Assembly: GCF_022513565.1 (NCBI RefSeq)
Contig: NZ_JAKWBE010000045.1
Span: 1-49,685 of the forward strand
Length of the DNA: 49,685 bases
Source of the DNA: Streptomyces gilvus
GTDB taxonomy: Bacteria; Actinomycetota; Actinomycetes; Streptomycetales; Streptomycetaceae
Direction of reading: 5' to 3'
This document shows positions 1-8,092 of this stretch, one piece after another. Both the position numbers and the translations under genes were made by a program. The number at the start of each line of letters is the position of its first letter. The stretch's first letter is position 1. The notes below the pieces were generated by a model, which saw nothing but the letters and a program-made list of their open reading frames with translations, was not told the origin of the DNA and searched no databases.

Positions 1-45
1 ACAACACCGGCACAGGGCTGATCAGGAACCGCGGCCCGCGTTCCG

Positions 46-330
46 GCCGAGCGCATCTCGGTGCCGGTGATCTCCAGCGGAGACCTCTTCCGCGCCCGGA
101 TCAGCGACGGCACCGAGCTCGGCCGGACCCTCAAGCGGCGTACCGAGGCCGGGGATCTGGTGCCTCACGGCTCATCACCACCCTCATCACGAGCCGACTC
201 GACCAGCCCACGCCGGCGGATTCCTGCTCGACGGCTTCACCCGTTCCGTGCGCCAGACCGGTCTCCTCGGCCAGGCCGTTGCCGAGCAGGGCACCGCGAT
301 CAATCCGGCCGTCGCCTTCGGCCTCCCCGC
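46..330 (+). pseudogene. adk: Adenylate kinase fragment, frameshifted
   Basis: Two plus-strand frames read successive parts of a bacterial adenylate kinase. The first, from about 46, gives ISSGDLFRARISDGTELG and then EAGDLVP, matching the AMP-binding segment. Near 160-175 the match moves to another frame, giving LITTLITSRLDQP and then GFLLDGFTRSVRQ, which matches the adenylate kinase GFLLDGFPR region. The P-loop that should come first is not readable in 1-45 and the lid and C-terminal part are lost after about 330. This is a decayed, non-functional copy. A functional adk must lie elsewhere in the genome. Confidence 0.7.
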
Positions 331-470
331 CGAGTCTCCCCGACGAGCAGTCGATACAACGGCCGAGCGGTGTATCGACCGCGGAGACGGTCTGCCAAGG
401 CGTGGGGGACGAGATCGAGGCGACGGTTCTGCGCCGCCCGGTGTGAGCGGGCCGAACCCCCTTTTGAGCC

Positions 471-596
471 GTTCACTCGTCGCCGGGCCGGGGCGAGGAT
501 CGCTTGAACGTGTCGCTTGCCCTCGCTGCGCTTGCGTTCGTAGAAGCGCCGCGGGGCATCGCGGTCGCGAATGCCGGTCAGCGGCCGAGTCGTCAT
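471..596 (-). pseudogene. IS110-family transposase remnant (C-terminal part)
   Basis: The minus strand from 596 encodes MTTRPLTGIRDRD, APRRFYERKRSEGKRH and QAILAPARRRVN. This resembles the conserved C-terminal segment of IS110/IS116/IS902 transposases, where the RAFYDRKRAEGKRHNQA-type motif precedes an ALARRR helix. Similarity stops after RRVN, and no N-terminal DEDD domain is present. It is therefore the tail of a degraded element. It lies beside a broken adenylate kinase at the edge of the catabolic island and may mark an old insertion or rearrangement. No terminal repeats were identified. Confidence 0.6.
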
Positions 597-706
597 GAAA
601 CGCCGGGCGGCCAGGTGAAGTGAACCATCCGGTGCAAGCGGCTGAAGGCCCTATCCGGCGTCTCCAGCCACGGTTGACGTCCATGTACACGTCCGGGCCA
701 AGGAGC

Positions 707-1750
707 TCAGAGCTTCGAGAGCTCGGCCACCGCGGGCGCCCAGATGCCCGGATCGTGCTGGTAGGGGGAGTAGAAGGAGAAGCGGTCCACGAGGCCGCCG
801 AAGCGCGCCGCGACGGCCTGGGCCAGCCTGTCCGGTTCGGCGACCACGGCGAAGGCGTGCAGAACCTCGTCGTCGACCAGGTCACCCATCCGGCGCCACC
901 GGTCCTCGGAGTCGCCCCGGGCCAGATTCGCCAGTTCCTGTCCGAGGTCACCCCAACCGTGCAGTTCGAGGACGCCGCGGTAGGCGGGCGTACTGCCGTA
1001 GAAGGCGATCTGCCGCCGCATCGCGGAGGCGGCCGCCTCGAACTCCTCCTCCGACCGCCCGGTGACCACCATGCCGGACAGGCTGACGGAGAAGCCACCG
1101 AGGTCACGGCCCGCCTTCTGAAGCGCGCCGCGCAGAATCGGCAGGGTGTGCTCCCTCAGGTACCTCTCGGTGGTGAACGGGTGCGGGAGGAACCCGTCGC
1201 ACACGGCCCCGGCGACCTCGGTCATCCGGTCGCCCACCCCGGCCAGGTACACCTTCGGCGGACCGCTCGGACTCGGTGCGGGCGAGAAGAACGGCGTCAT
1301 CAGCGTGTGCTGGTAGAAGTCGCCGCGGAAGTCCAGCCTGGTGCCCTCGTTCCACGCGGACCAGATCGCCCGCATCGCCTCCACGAACTCCCGCATCCGG
1401 CTCGCCGGCCGGCTCCAGGGCATGCCGAAGCGGCGTTCGACGTGCGGCCGGACCTGACTGCCGAGCCCCAGCAGAAGCCGGCCGTCCGCGAGCAGGTTCA
1501 GGTCGTGGGCGGTGTACGCCAGGGTCATCGGGCTGCGGGCGAACGCGACGGCCACGGCGGTACCCACCTCCAGCCGTGTGGTGGCCCCGGCGGCCGGCAC
1601 CAGCGGGAGGAAGGGGTCGTACGCCGACTCGCCGCCCCACAACGCGTGATAGCCCGCGTTCTCGGCGTCCCGCGCCTGTTCCGCGATGTCCGAGACGGGG
1701 CGCGCTCCCCCGTCCTTGTCCGTCCGGCTCAACTTCGCGTCGACCTTCAT
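707..1750 (-). CDS. LLM class F420-dependent oxidoreductase (TIGR03617-like)
   Basis: A 347-aa luciferase-like TIM-barrel protein of the actinobacterial F420-using family. Family features are the N-terminal AENAGYHALWGGES segment, LEVGTAVAVAFARSP, LLADGRLLLGLGSQVRPHVERRFGMPWSRP and the central GPPKVYLAGVGDRM. Length is typical. Relatives use reduced or oxidised F420 (some FMN) for hydride transfer or oxygenation; the substrate here is unknown. The ATG is preceded by AAGGAAGG. It is the last gene of the nine-gene minus block, 50 nt after the two-domain CoA transferase, which suggests a redox step on a pathway intermediate. A flavin-dependent monooxygenase role is the main alternative. Confidence 0.85.
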   Translation of the reverse strand: MKVDAKLSRTDKDGGARPVSDIAEQARDAENAGYHALWGGESAYDPFLPLVPAAGATTRLEVGTAVAVAFARSPMTLAYTAHDLNLLADGRLLLGLGSQVRPHVERRFGMPWSRPASRMREFVEAMRAIWSAWNEGTRLDFRGDFYQHTLMTPFFSPAPSPSGPPKVYLAGVGDRMTEVAGAVCDGFLPHPFTTERYLREHTLPILRGALQKAGRDLGGFSVSLSGMVVTGRSEEEFEAAASAMRRQIAFYGSTPAYRGVLELHGWGDLGQELANLARGDSEDRWRRMGDLVDDEVLHAFAVVAEPDRLAQAVAARFGGLVDRFSFYSPYQHDPGIWAPAVAELSKL

Positions 1751-1800
1751 GTGCCTTCCTTGCCTTCCTTCGGTCGGTATCGGGGGGCGGCCCGGCCGCG

Positions 1801-4185
1801 TCAGCGGTAGAGCGCGACGGTGAAGTGGGTCAGCGGTCCGCCCTCGGTCACGGCGCCGGAGGCGACGAGCCGGTCGACGGCCTCGTCGGTCAGCCCGGCC
1901 GCGCGGAGCACGTCCCGCGAGTGCTCGCCCAGCCCGGGGGCCCGCAGCACTCCCGGGCGCCGTCCCCGGTCGAATCGGGCGTACCTCCCGGGGACGAACA
2001 GCGTCGTCCCGTCTGCGCGGTCGATGGGCAGGAGGTACTCCGCCGCGAGCACGTCGGGATCCGTGGTGAGGTCGAGGTAGGTGACCGCCGCGGTGACCGC
2101 TCCTCCGGCGTCGGTGAGGCGCTTGACCACGTCCGCGGTGTCGATCTCACGCAGAGCGGCGGCAAGTGCCCCGGCAGACGGCGTCCGCCCGTCGGGGAGC
2201 GTCGTGCGTGCCGGGCGTCGCGACGCGGCGGCCGTCGCCTGCCGGGGCACCGGCTCGGACGCCGCCTCGTCCGGCGGGAGCGACGGCGTCGTACTGATCC
2301 CGGCGTCCGCGAGCACCCGGGCCGACGGCAGCCGGAGTCGTACGAATCCGTCCGCCGTGGGATAGAGCCGGTCCAGTGCGGAAGGCCCCTGATAGTCGGC
2401 CCCGCCCCGGGTGACCGCCGGGCGGGTGGGGTACCGGGTGAGTTCACCGCACTGCATGAAGGCGGCGACGGCCGTGAGCGACACGCCGAACCGCTGTCCC
2501 TCGCCGGTACGCGCCCGGTGGTAGAGCCCGACGCAGGAGCCGAGTGCGGTGGCGCACGCCGCGGTGACGTCGTTGACCGCGATGCTGGAGAACACCGGGT
2601 CCCCGTCGCCGCCCTGGGCGGCCATCATCCCCGACACCGCCTGGAGGATCGGGTCGAACCCGGGCTTGCCCGCGAAGGGTCCGACGTCGCCGAATCCCGT
2701 GATCGAACCGGTCACGATGTCCGGCCGTACCCGGGTGAGCGCTGTGTGGTCGATGCGCAGGCGCTCCAGCACGCCCGGCCGGAAGTTGTCGAGGACGACG
2801 TCGGACTCCCGTACCACGGCGCGGAAGGCGTCATGGCCGGCCGGATCGCGCAGGTTCACGGCCAGACTGCGCTGCCCGCGGTTGTAGTGCCAGCCGATCT
2901 GGCGGAAGTCGTCCCCCGCGCTCTGCTCCACCTTGACGACCTCCGCGCCCAGTTCGGCCAGGAGCGACCCGGCGAACGGTCCCGCGAGCACGGCGCCCAG
3001 GTCCAGTACCCGCAGGCCGGCGAGCGGTCCCGCCGCGGGCGCCGTCGCGGACAGCCGGCCGACCGGGCCCCGGGGGGATTCCGCGCGGTCGCGCGGCCGC
3101 CACTCGGCGTCGCTCACGTAGGCACGCGGCCGCGGCTCGACGGGCGGGGTCAGTTGGAACTCCACGGGTGCCCAGGGCATCTCGACCCGGCCCGCCTCGG
3201 GGTCCTCGACCGTCTTGCGCTGGCCCAGGGCGAGCATCTGTGGATGGTCGAGATACGCGCCGGCCTCGGCAACGACACCGGCCGGGCAGTCCACCTCGTC
3301 CAGCAGCCGCAGCCACTCGTCCCGGGGCCTGGTGGCGAAGGCCGCCGCGAGGCGCCGACGCACCCAGTCGCGGTTGTCCACCGCATACAGCCTGGTGTGG
3401 TCGCCGTCGACACGCGGGTCCGTCAACAGGTCGGAGGTGCCGAGCAGAGCGAACGCGGCGATCTGGAACTTGGGCGTGAGCGCGCCCAGCAGGAGCCAGT
3501 TCCCGTCCGCGCAGCGGTAGGTGGAGTAGGCGGGGTTCGGGCCGTGCGGTCCGACCGCGGTGGGCGGCGGCGGCACCTCGGGGTCGACCACCATGGTCGC
3601 GGCACCCGTGATGAGCGCCCCGTGCATACCGTCGACCGTGACCCGCTGTCCCAGGCCGGTCCGCTCACGCTCGACCAGGGCCGCGACGGCGCAGGTCGCA
3701 CCCCACAGGGCCTGCTGATAGCTGACGTACGGGAAGACGGGTTCGACCGGGCCCCCGTCGTACGAAGACTGCCGTCGCGCGATGCCGCTCGCCGCGGTCA
3801 TCAGGCCGTCGGCCGACCGGGACGGGACCTGCTCGTCGACCCGGAAGCGGGGAAGCGAGAGGTGCACGAGCCGAGGGTTGGCGGTCCGCCCCCCGTCCGC
3901 CGTCGCCGCCGACGCACTCCGTGTGGTGACCACGACATCGGCCGTCGCCAGCAGCGAGGCGACCGCCTCCTCGGCGGATCCGGTCCTCATGACCCGCTTG
4001 TTCCGGTCCCACATCGGCGCACCGGGGTCCCGGTCGGCGGGCGGGTCCGTCTCGATCCTGATCACTTCGGCGCCGTAGTCGCCCAGCACCATCGCGGCCA
4101 CCTGGCCCGCGATGCCGACGCTGAGGTCGAGCACCCGGACATCGGCCAACGCGGACGCCGGCCGCCCGTCTTCCGTTCCTGACAC
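1801..4185 (-). CDS. Two-domain CaiB/BaiF (class III) CoA transferase
   Basis: A 794-aa protein made of two fused CaiB/BaiF domains, about residues 10-370 and 385-794; single-domain relatives are about 400 aa. Domain 1 has the ADVRVLDL and GDYGAEVIRIE signatures. Domain 2 has LAGLRVLDLGAVLAGPFAG, LAELGAEVVKVE and LDNFRPGVLERL. Both keep an Asp at the class III nucleophile position (D126 in SADGLMTAASG, D511 in FDPILQAVSG). The family moves CoA between carboxylic acids through an aspartyl-CoA thioester. GTG at 4185 was chosen because GGAGAGGAAG lies just upstream. The longer open frame beyond it overlaps the upstream monooxygenase. It probably activates a pathway acid or recycles CoA. Confidence 0.88.
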   Translation of the reverse strand: MSGTEDGRPASALADVRVLDLSVGIAGQVAAMVLGDYGAEVIRIETDPPADRDPGAPMWDRNKRVMRTGSAEEAVASLLATADVVVTTRSASAATADGGRTANPRLVHLSLPRFRVDEQVPSRSADGLMTAASGIARRQSSYDGGPVEPVFPYVSYQQALWGATCAVAALVERERTGLGQRVTVDGMHGALITGAATMVVDPEVPPPPTAVGPHGPNPAYSTYRCADGNWLLLGALTPKFQIAAFALLGTSDLLTDPRVDGDHTRLYAVDNRDWVRRRLAAAFATRPRDEWLRLLDEVDCPAGVVAEAGAYLDHPQMLALGQRKTVEDPEAGRVEMPWAPVEFQLTPPVEPRPRAYVSDAEWRPRDRAESPRGPVGRLSATAPAAGPLAGLRVLDLGAVLAGPFAGSLLAELGAEVVKVEQSAGDDFRQIGWHYNRGQRSLAVNLRDPAGHDAFRAVVRESDVVLDNFRPGVLERLRIDHTALTRVRPDIVTGSITGFGDVGPFAGKPGFDPILQAVSGMMAAQGGDGDPVFSSIAVNDVTAACATALGSCVGLYHRARTGEGQRFGVSLTAVAAFMQCGELTRYPTRPAVTRGGADYQGPSALDRLYPTADGFVRLRLPSARVLADAGISTTPSLPPDEAASEPVPRQATAAASRRPARTTLPDGRTPSAGALAAALREIDTADVVKRLTDAGGAVTAAVTYLDLTTDPDVLAAEYLLPIDRADGTTLFVPGRYARFDRGRRPGVLRAPGLGEHSRDVLRAAGLTDEAVDRLVASGAVTEGGPLTHFTVALYR

Positions 4186-4244
4186 GCTTGTCTTCCTCTC
4201 CCACGTCGGTCGGCCGCGGTGATCCGCGCTCGCGCGGCCGGCGG

Positions 4245-5453
4245 TCAGTTCTTCTTCGCGCCCTGCAGCAGCTGGGGGGCCACATCTACGAGCCAGATGT
4301 TGTCGACGTGCAGATGCTGGGTCAGCACGGCGGCGTCCCGGACCACCCGCCCCAGGACGCTGGGGTTGCGGAACGCCTGGGTGCCGCCCCAGAGCCGGGC
4401 GAAGCCGACGACGTCGTCGACGACGCGGTGCGCCCAGACCGCGGCCTGGCGCATCCGTGCCCGCAGCTCCGGGTCGACCCGCTGCTCCCGTACGGCCTGC
4501 TCCTGCGCCGCCCGGAAGGTCTCCATCAGGTAGGCGCGGGCGCTTCGGTACTGCGCGTCCGCCTTCGCGAACTCGAACCCGAAGACGGGGTGGTCGGCCA
4601 CGGGCACCGGGTAGCCCCGCCGGGCCTTCCCGTCCGTGATCCCGGCGACCTCTTCCAGGGCCCGCTTCATCAGGCCCAGCGCCACGCCGGCGTGGCCGGC
4701 GACCGCGATCCCGTCCTTGCCGAGGTGGAAGACGGCGTCCGAGCGGACGGGAGTGAGTGAGTACGCGTCCAGGACCATGCTGTCCGGCACGAACACCCCG
4801 TCCGATTCCAGGTCGTGACTGCCGGTTCCCCGCAGACCCGTCACATCCCAGTTCCGGACGATCCGGGCCGCATCGCGCGGTATGACGGCGTAGAGGGCCT
4901 GCCGCTGCCCGTTCTCGTCGAGGGCGGGTTTGCCCTTTTCGTCGACGACCGTGAAGCCGACGCCGAACCAGTCGGCCCAGTCGCACCCGCTGGCGAAGGT
5001 CCAGTGCCCGGAGACCTCGAATCCCCCGTCGGCCCGGCGGCCCTTGCCGACGGGAGCCGCGTACCCGGCCATGAGCGCGCGCGAGGTGCCGGAGTACAGG
5101 CGCCGCACGCCGTCCTCGGGCAGGAAACCGGCGATCATGGCGGCCGCGCTGATGTTGACCATGGCGATCCAGCCGACCGAGGCGTCCGCGCGCGCCAGTT
5201 CCTCGATCACCTCGATGGCGTCGCAGACCTCGCCGCCGCTGCCGCCGGCCGTCTCGGGCACGCCCACCCAGAAGAGGTTGTTGTCGCGGATGGCCTCGAC
5301 CACGGACGCGGTGAGCCTTCCGCCCTCCTCGATGGCGTCGGCCTCCGACTCGATGAGCGGCGCGAGACTCCTCGCCCGGTCCACGAAGGACTCGGTGACC
5401 GGGCCGGTTCCCGCTTCCTGTGACGCTGTGGTGTCGACGACCTCGGTTGTCAT
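4245..5453 (-). CDS. ACAD-fold flavin-dependent monooxygenase (oxygenase component)
   Basis: A 402-aa member of the acyl-CoA dehydrogenase-fold group D flavin monooxygenases (HsaA, HpaB-like, DszC relatives). Signs are the N-terminal helical region with GVPETAGGSGGE, the ADASVGWIAMVN segment typical of this subgroup, SGHWTFASGCDWADW, WDVTGLRGTGSHDL and the C-terminal WGGTQAFRNPSVLGRVVRDAAV. Such enzymes use reduced FMN or FAD from a separate reductase to hydroxylate aromatic or alicyclic substrates. A flavin reductase is encoded at 40277-40774, at the other end of the island. The ATG follows GGAGG at 7-nt spacing. It lies between the small membrane peptide and the CoA transferase in one operon. 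The substrate is not predictable. Confidence 0.82.
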   Translation of the reverse strand: MTTEVVDTTASQEAGTGPVTESFVDRARSLAPLIESEADAIEEGGRLTASVVEAIRDNNLFWVGVPETAGGSGGEVCDAIEVIEELARADASVGWIAMVNISAAAMIAGFLPEDGVRRLYSGTSRALMAGYAAPVGKGRRADGGFEVSGHWTFASGCDWADWFGVGFTVVDEKGKPALDENGQRQALYAVIPRDAARIVRNWDVTGLRGTGSHDLESDGVFVPDSMVLDAYSLTPVRSDAVFHLGKDGIAVAGHAGVALGLMKRALEEVAGITDGKARRGYPVPVADHPVFGFEFAKADAQYRSARAYLMETFRAAQEQAVREQRVDPELRARMRQAAVWAHRVVDDVVGFARLWGGTQAFRNPSVLGRVVRDAAVLTQHLHVDNIWLVDVAPQLLQGAKKN

Positions 5454-5520
5454 GAGGTGTCCTCCTCGAAAGGGTTGTTCGGTCGTTTCCGGGGGGCGGC
5501 TCGCGAGGGGGCCGTCCCGC

Positions 5521-5742
5521 TCAGCGAGCCCGCGTGGTCGTCTCCGCGTCGGGCGTCCCGGCGTCGGGCGTCGTCGGGGCGGGCGCCGGGCCGGCGTTCA
5601 CCACCGAGCCCGTGTCCACGGCCCGCAGGATCCGTACGGCCTGCACCGTTCGCCGGCACCTCAGCACGGCGCCGGGGACCACGGCCGCGAGCAACGGCAC
5701 GGCCAGCGCGCCCAGTGCGGCCCTCGCGCGGGTGCGCTTCAT
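5521..5742 (-). CDS. Small membrane-anchored protein coupled to the FAD monooxygenase
   Basis: A 73-aa protein of no recognised family. A basic N-terminus (MKRTRAR) is followed by a hydrophobic stretch AALGALAVPLLAAVVPGAVL (about residues 8-27), consistent with a signal anchor. A Pro/Thr/Ala-rich tail (residues ~50-73) follows. GGAGG lies 7 nt upstream of the ATG, and the start overlaps the FAD monooxygenase stop as ATGA (5739-5742), so translation is probably coupled. Codon use is strongly GC3, as expected for a real gene here. It may tether or assist the monooxygenase at the membrane; this is inference only. Confidence 0.65.
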   Translation of the reverse strand: MKRTRARAALGALAVPLLAAVVPGAVLRCRRTVQAVRILRAVDTGSVVNAGPAPAPTTPDAGTPDAETTTRAR

Positions 5743-7292
5743 GAGGAGACCTCCGATGCGGCGCGTTCGCGGCCCTCGGCTCCCCCGGCGCCCGCCCGGC
5801 CGCGCGTACCCGGCGTGACCCGCAGGAAGGGGCCGCGCAGGAGCTTCGTCAGCAGCGCGTACAGCAGCACTCCGTCGGGCCACTGGGTGGAGATCCGGCC
5901 CGATCCGCTGCGGTAGTAGTTGTTGCCGTACTGGAAGGCGGTGCCCTGGAGCATCCGCTGGACCGCCCGGTCGTACGCCTCGGCCGCCCACCCCCTGACC
6001 TCGACCTCCCCGGCGCCGCCCCGTTCGGCACGCTTGACCGCGGCGGTGAGGAAGGAGGCCTGCAGTTCCAGGTTGGTGACGATGGTGCCGCCGTTGGTGT
6101 TCGGCCCGTACATGATGAAGAAGTTGGGGAATCCGGGGACCATCACGCCGAGGAACGCTCGTTCGTCGCCGTTCCAGTGGCGATGGATCTCCTGGCCGTC
6201 GCGGCCCGTGACCTGAAGCGTGGACAGGAAGTCGGCCTTGAAGCCGGTCGCCATGATCAGGACGTCGAACTCGCGCTCGACCCCGGTGGCGTCCACCAGC
6301 CCGTGTTCGGTGACCTCGCGCACCGCGTGCGGGACCAGTTGGACGTTGTCGGCCAGTACGGCGGTGTAGAAGTCGTCGCTGATCACCGGGCGTTTACCGC
6401 CATACGGGTAGCGCGGTGTCAGCGCTTCGAGGAGGTCCGGGCGTTCCCCCAGCGAGGCTTCCAGGTAGCCGCGGGCGGCGTTCTCGGCCGCCGTGTTCTG
6501 CGGGGATCCGGAACGCCACAGGGCGCCGCCGAACTGCGCCTTGTCCCGCCGGTAGATCGTCGAGGCGCGCACGATGCGCTGCGCCACGCGGGAGTCGAGT
6601 GCGCGCCTCTCCTTGTCCGTGTACGGGCGCGCGCGCTTCGGCACGATCCAGTTCGGCTCGCGGGAGAACATCGTCACCTGCTTGGCCTTGTCGCGCAGTG
6701 CCGGCACGAGTTGGGTGGCGGTGGACCCGGATCCGACGACCGCGACGCGTTTGCCGCTCAGGTCGACGTCGTGCCTCCACTGCGAGGAGTGGAAGACGGG
6801 CCCCTCGAAGGTGTTGAGGCCGGGCAGGTCCGGCATCCTGGGGTCGCTCAGCAGACCGACCGCGCTGACGACGTACCGGGCCCGCATGATCTCGTCGCGG
6901 CCCGACCTCAGCGAGTACTCCCGCGCCCCCGCGTCCCATTCCACGCGGTCCACCGTCACTCCGAAGCGGCAGCGGTCGCGGAGGTCGAAGGCGTCGAGGA
7001 CGGCGGCGAGATAGTCCCGCAGTTCGGCCTGGCGGACGTGGGTCCTGGTCCAGTTCCACGGCATCCACGAGTAGCTGTAGAGCATCGAGGGGGTGTCGAC
7101 CTCGGCGCCCTCGTACGTGTTGTGCCACCAGGTGCCGCCGGGCCCCTCGGCCCGTTCCAGCAGCGTCACCCGCCTGAATCCCGCGCGCCGCAGCCGTACG
7201 GCGGCGCCGATTCCGGCGAACCCCGCGCCGATCACGGCGATGACGGGCTCTTCGCCGCCGCCGGCAAGTGTTCCGCGGATCATGGTCAGCAT
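5739..7292 (-). CDS. Flavin-containing / Baeyer-Villiger-type monooxygenase
   Basis: About 517 aa. An N-terminal FAD-binding Rossmann motif GAGFAGIGAA is followed by ERAEGPGGTWWHNTYEGAEVDTPS, typical of BVMOs. The fingerprint-like FEGPVFHSSQW fits FxGxxxHxxxW, and a second dinucleotide motif VVGSGSTA binds NADPH. BVMOs insert oxygen next to a ketone to give an ester or lactone. Neighbours fit that chemistry: an SDR and a Zn alcohol dehydrogenase could make the ketone, and an SGNH hydrolase could open the ester. GTG 7295, ATG 7292 and ATG 7283 are all possible starts; AGAGG sits just upstream. An N-hydroxylase role is less likely given the motif. Confidence 0.87.
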   Translation of the reverse strand: MLTMIRGTLAGGGEEPVIAVIGAGFAGIGAAVRLRRAGFRRVTLLERAEGPGGTWWHNTYEGAEVDTPSMLYSYSWMPWNWTRTHVRQAELRDYLAAVLDAFDLRDRCRFGVTVDRVEWDAGAREYSLRSGRDEIMRARYVVSAVGLLSDPRMPDLPGLNTFEGPVFHSSQWRHDVDLSGKRVAVVGSGSTATQLVPALRDKAKQVTMFSREPNWIVPKRARPYTDKERRALDSRVAQRIVRASTIYRRDKAQFGGALWRSGSPQNTAAENAARGYLEASLGERPDLLEALTPRYPYGGKRPVISDDFYTAVLADNVQLVPHAVREVTEHGLVDATGVEREFDVLIMATGFKADFLSTLQVTGRDGQEIHRHWNGDERAFLGVMVPGFPNFFIMYGPNTNGGTIVTNLELQASFLTAAVKRAERGGAGEVEVRGWAAEAYDRAVQRMLQGTAFQYGNNYYRSGSGRISTQWPDGVLLYALLTKLLRGPFLRVTPGTRGRAGAGGAEGRERAASEVSS

Positions 7293-7312
7293 CACCTCTG
7301 GTGTCGGCGTTG

Positions 7313-8092
7313 TCAGTCGAGTGCGATGAGCGGGTGGACGACCGACGCGGCACCGTCGACGACGAGCACGTGGCCGCTGATGTACGACGCCGCGGCGGAG
7401 GACAGGAAGACCGCCGCGTCACCGATGTCCTCGGGGCGGCCCCGGCGGCGGAGCGGGACCTTGGCCGCCAGGGCCGTGTCACCGGCGCGCGCCGGGGTGT
7501 CGATGGTGCCGGGCGCGACGGCGTTCACCCGGATCCCGTGGGCGCCGTTCTCCACGGCGAGGGTCCGCACGAGACTCATCAGGCCGGCCTTCGCCGCGCC
7601 GTAGGCGCCGTGCAGGGTCGAGGCCGCCAGCCCGCTCACCGACGCGATGCACACGAGTGAACCCGAACCCGCGGGGATCATGTGCCTGAGTGCCTCCTGC
7701 GCCACCACCCACTGCTGACGCAGGTTGAGCGCGAGCACGTCGTCCCAGTCGCCGTCGGAGGTGTCGGCGCTCGGTGACCAACGCGACGCCCCCACCACGT
7801 CGACGACGACGTCCACCCCTCCGCGCAGCCGGGCGACCTCGGCGAAGGCGGCGCGGACCGCGCCGCGGTCGAGGACGTCGACGACGTGGGCCGTGCTCTC
7901 GCCGCCCGCCGCCTGCGCGGCGTCGGCGGAGGACTTGGCGGCCGCCTCGTCGCGGTCGAAGCAGGCGATGCGGGCCCCGGCGCGCGCGAGACCGACCGCG
8001 CACGCCCTGCCGATCGCGGGACCGGTGCCCACGACGACGGCGCTGCGTCCCTCGAGGCCGAGCGTCAGCCCGGGCCTGCCTGTTGTGTTCAT
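7313..8092 (-). CDS. SDR family NAD(P)-dependent oxidoreductase
   Basis: A 259-aa classical short-chain dehydrogenase. The cofactor glycine motif is slightly divergent (VVGTGPAIGRA instead of TGxxxGIG), and the usual NNAG is replaced by VVGAS. The catalytic Ser (CIASVSG) and YGAAK are present, followed by IRVNAVAPGTIDTP and the C-terminal ISGHVLVVDGA. It should oxidise an alcohol or reduce a ketone. Asp at the end of beta-2 (CFDRDEA) suggests NAD(H). The start overlaps the SGNH hydrolase stop as ATGA (8089-8092), and it precedes the BVMO-type gene by 20 nt, so it may supply the ketone substrate for that enzyme. Confidence 0.88.
   Translation of the reverse strand: MNTTGRPGLTLGLEGRSAVVVGTGPAIGRACAVGLARAGARIACFDRDEAAAKSSADAAQAAGGESTAHVVDVLDRGAVRAAFAEVARLRGGVDVVVDVVGASRWSPSADTSDGDWDDVLALNLRQQWVVAQEALRHMIPAGSGSLVCIASVSGLAASTLHGAYGAAKAGLMSLVRTLAVENGAHGIRVNAVAPGTIDTPARAGDTALAAKVPLRRRGRPEDIGDAAVFLSSAAASYISGHVLVVDGAASVVHPLIALD

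Noticed and set aside
1754..1773. Repeated AAGGAAGG upstream of the F420-type gene
   Set aside because: Looks like a duplicated ribosome binding site rather than a repeat element.
1276..4182. 968-codon plus-strand open frame
   Set aside because: It is antisense to the CoA transferase and the F420-type oxidoreductase. Its composition (Arg/Gly/Pro-rich) is that of a high-GC shadow frame and it resembles no family.
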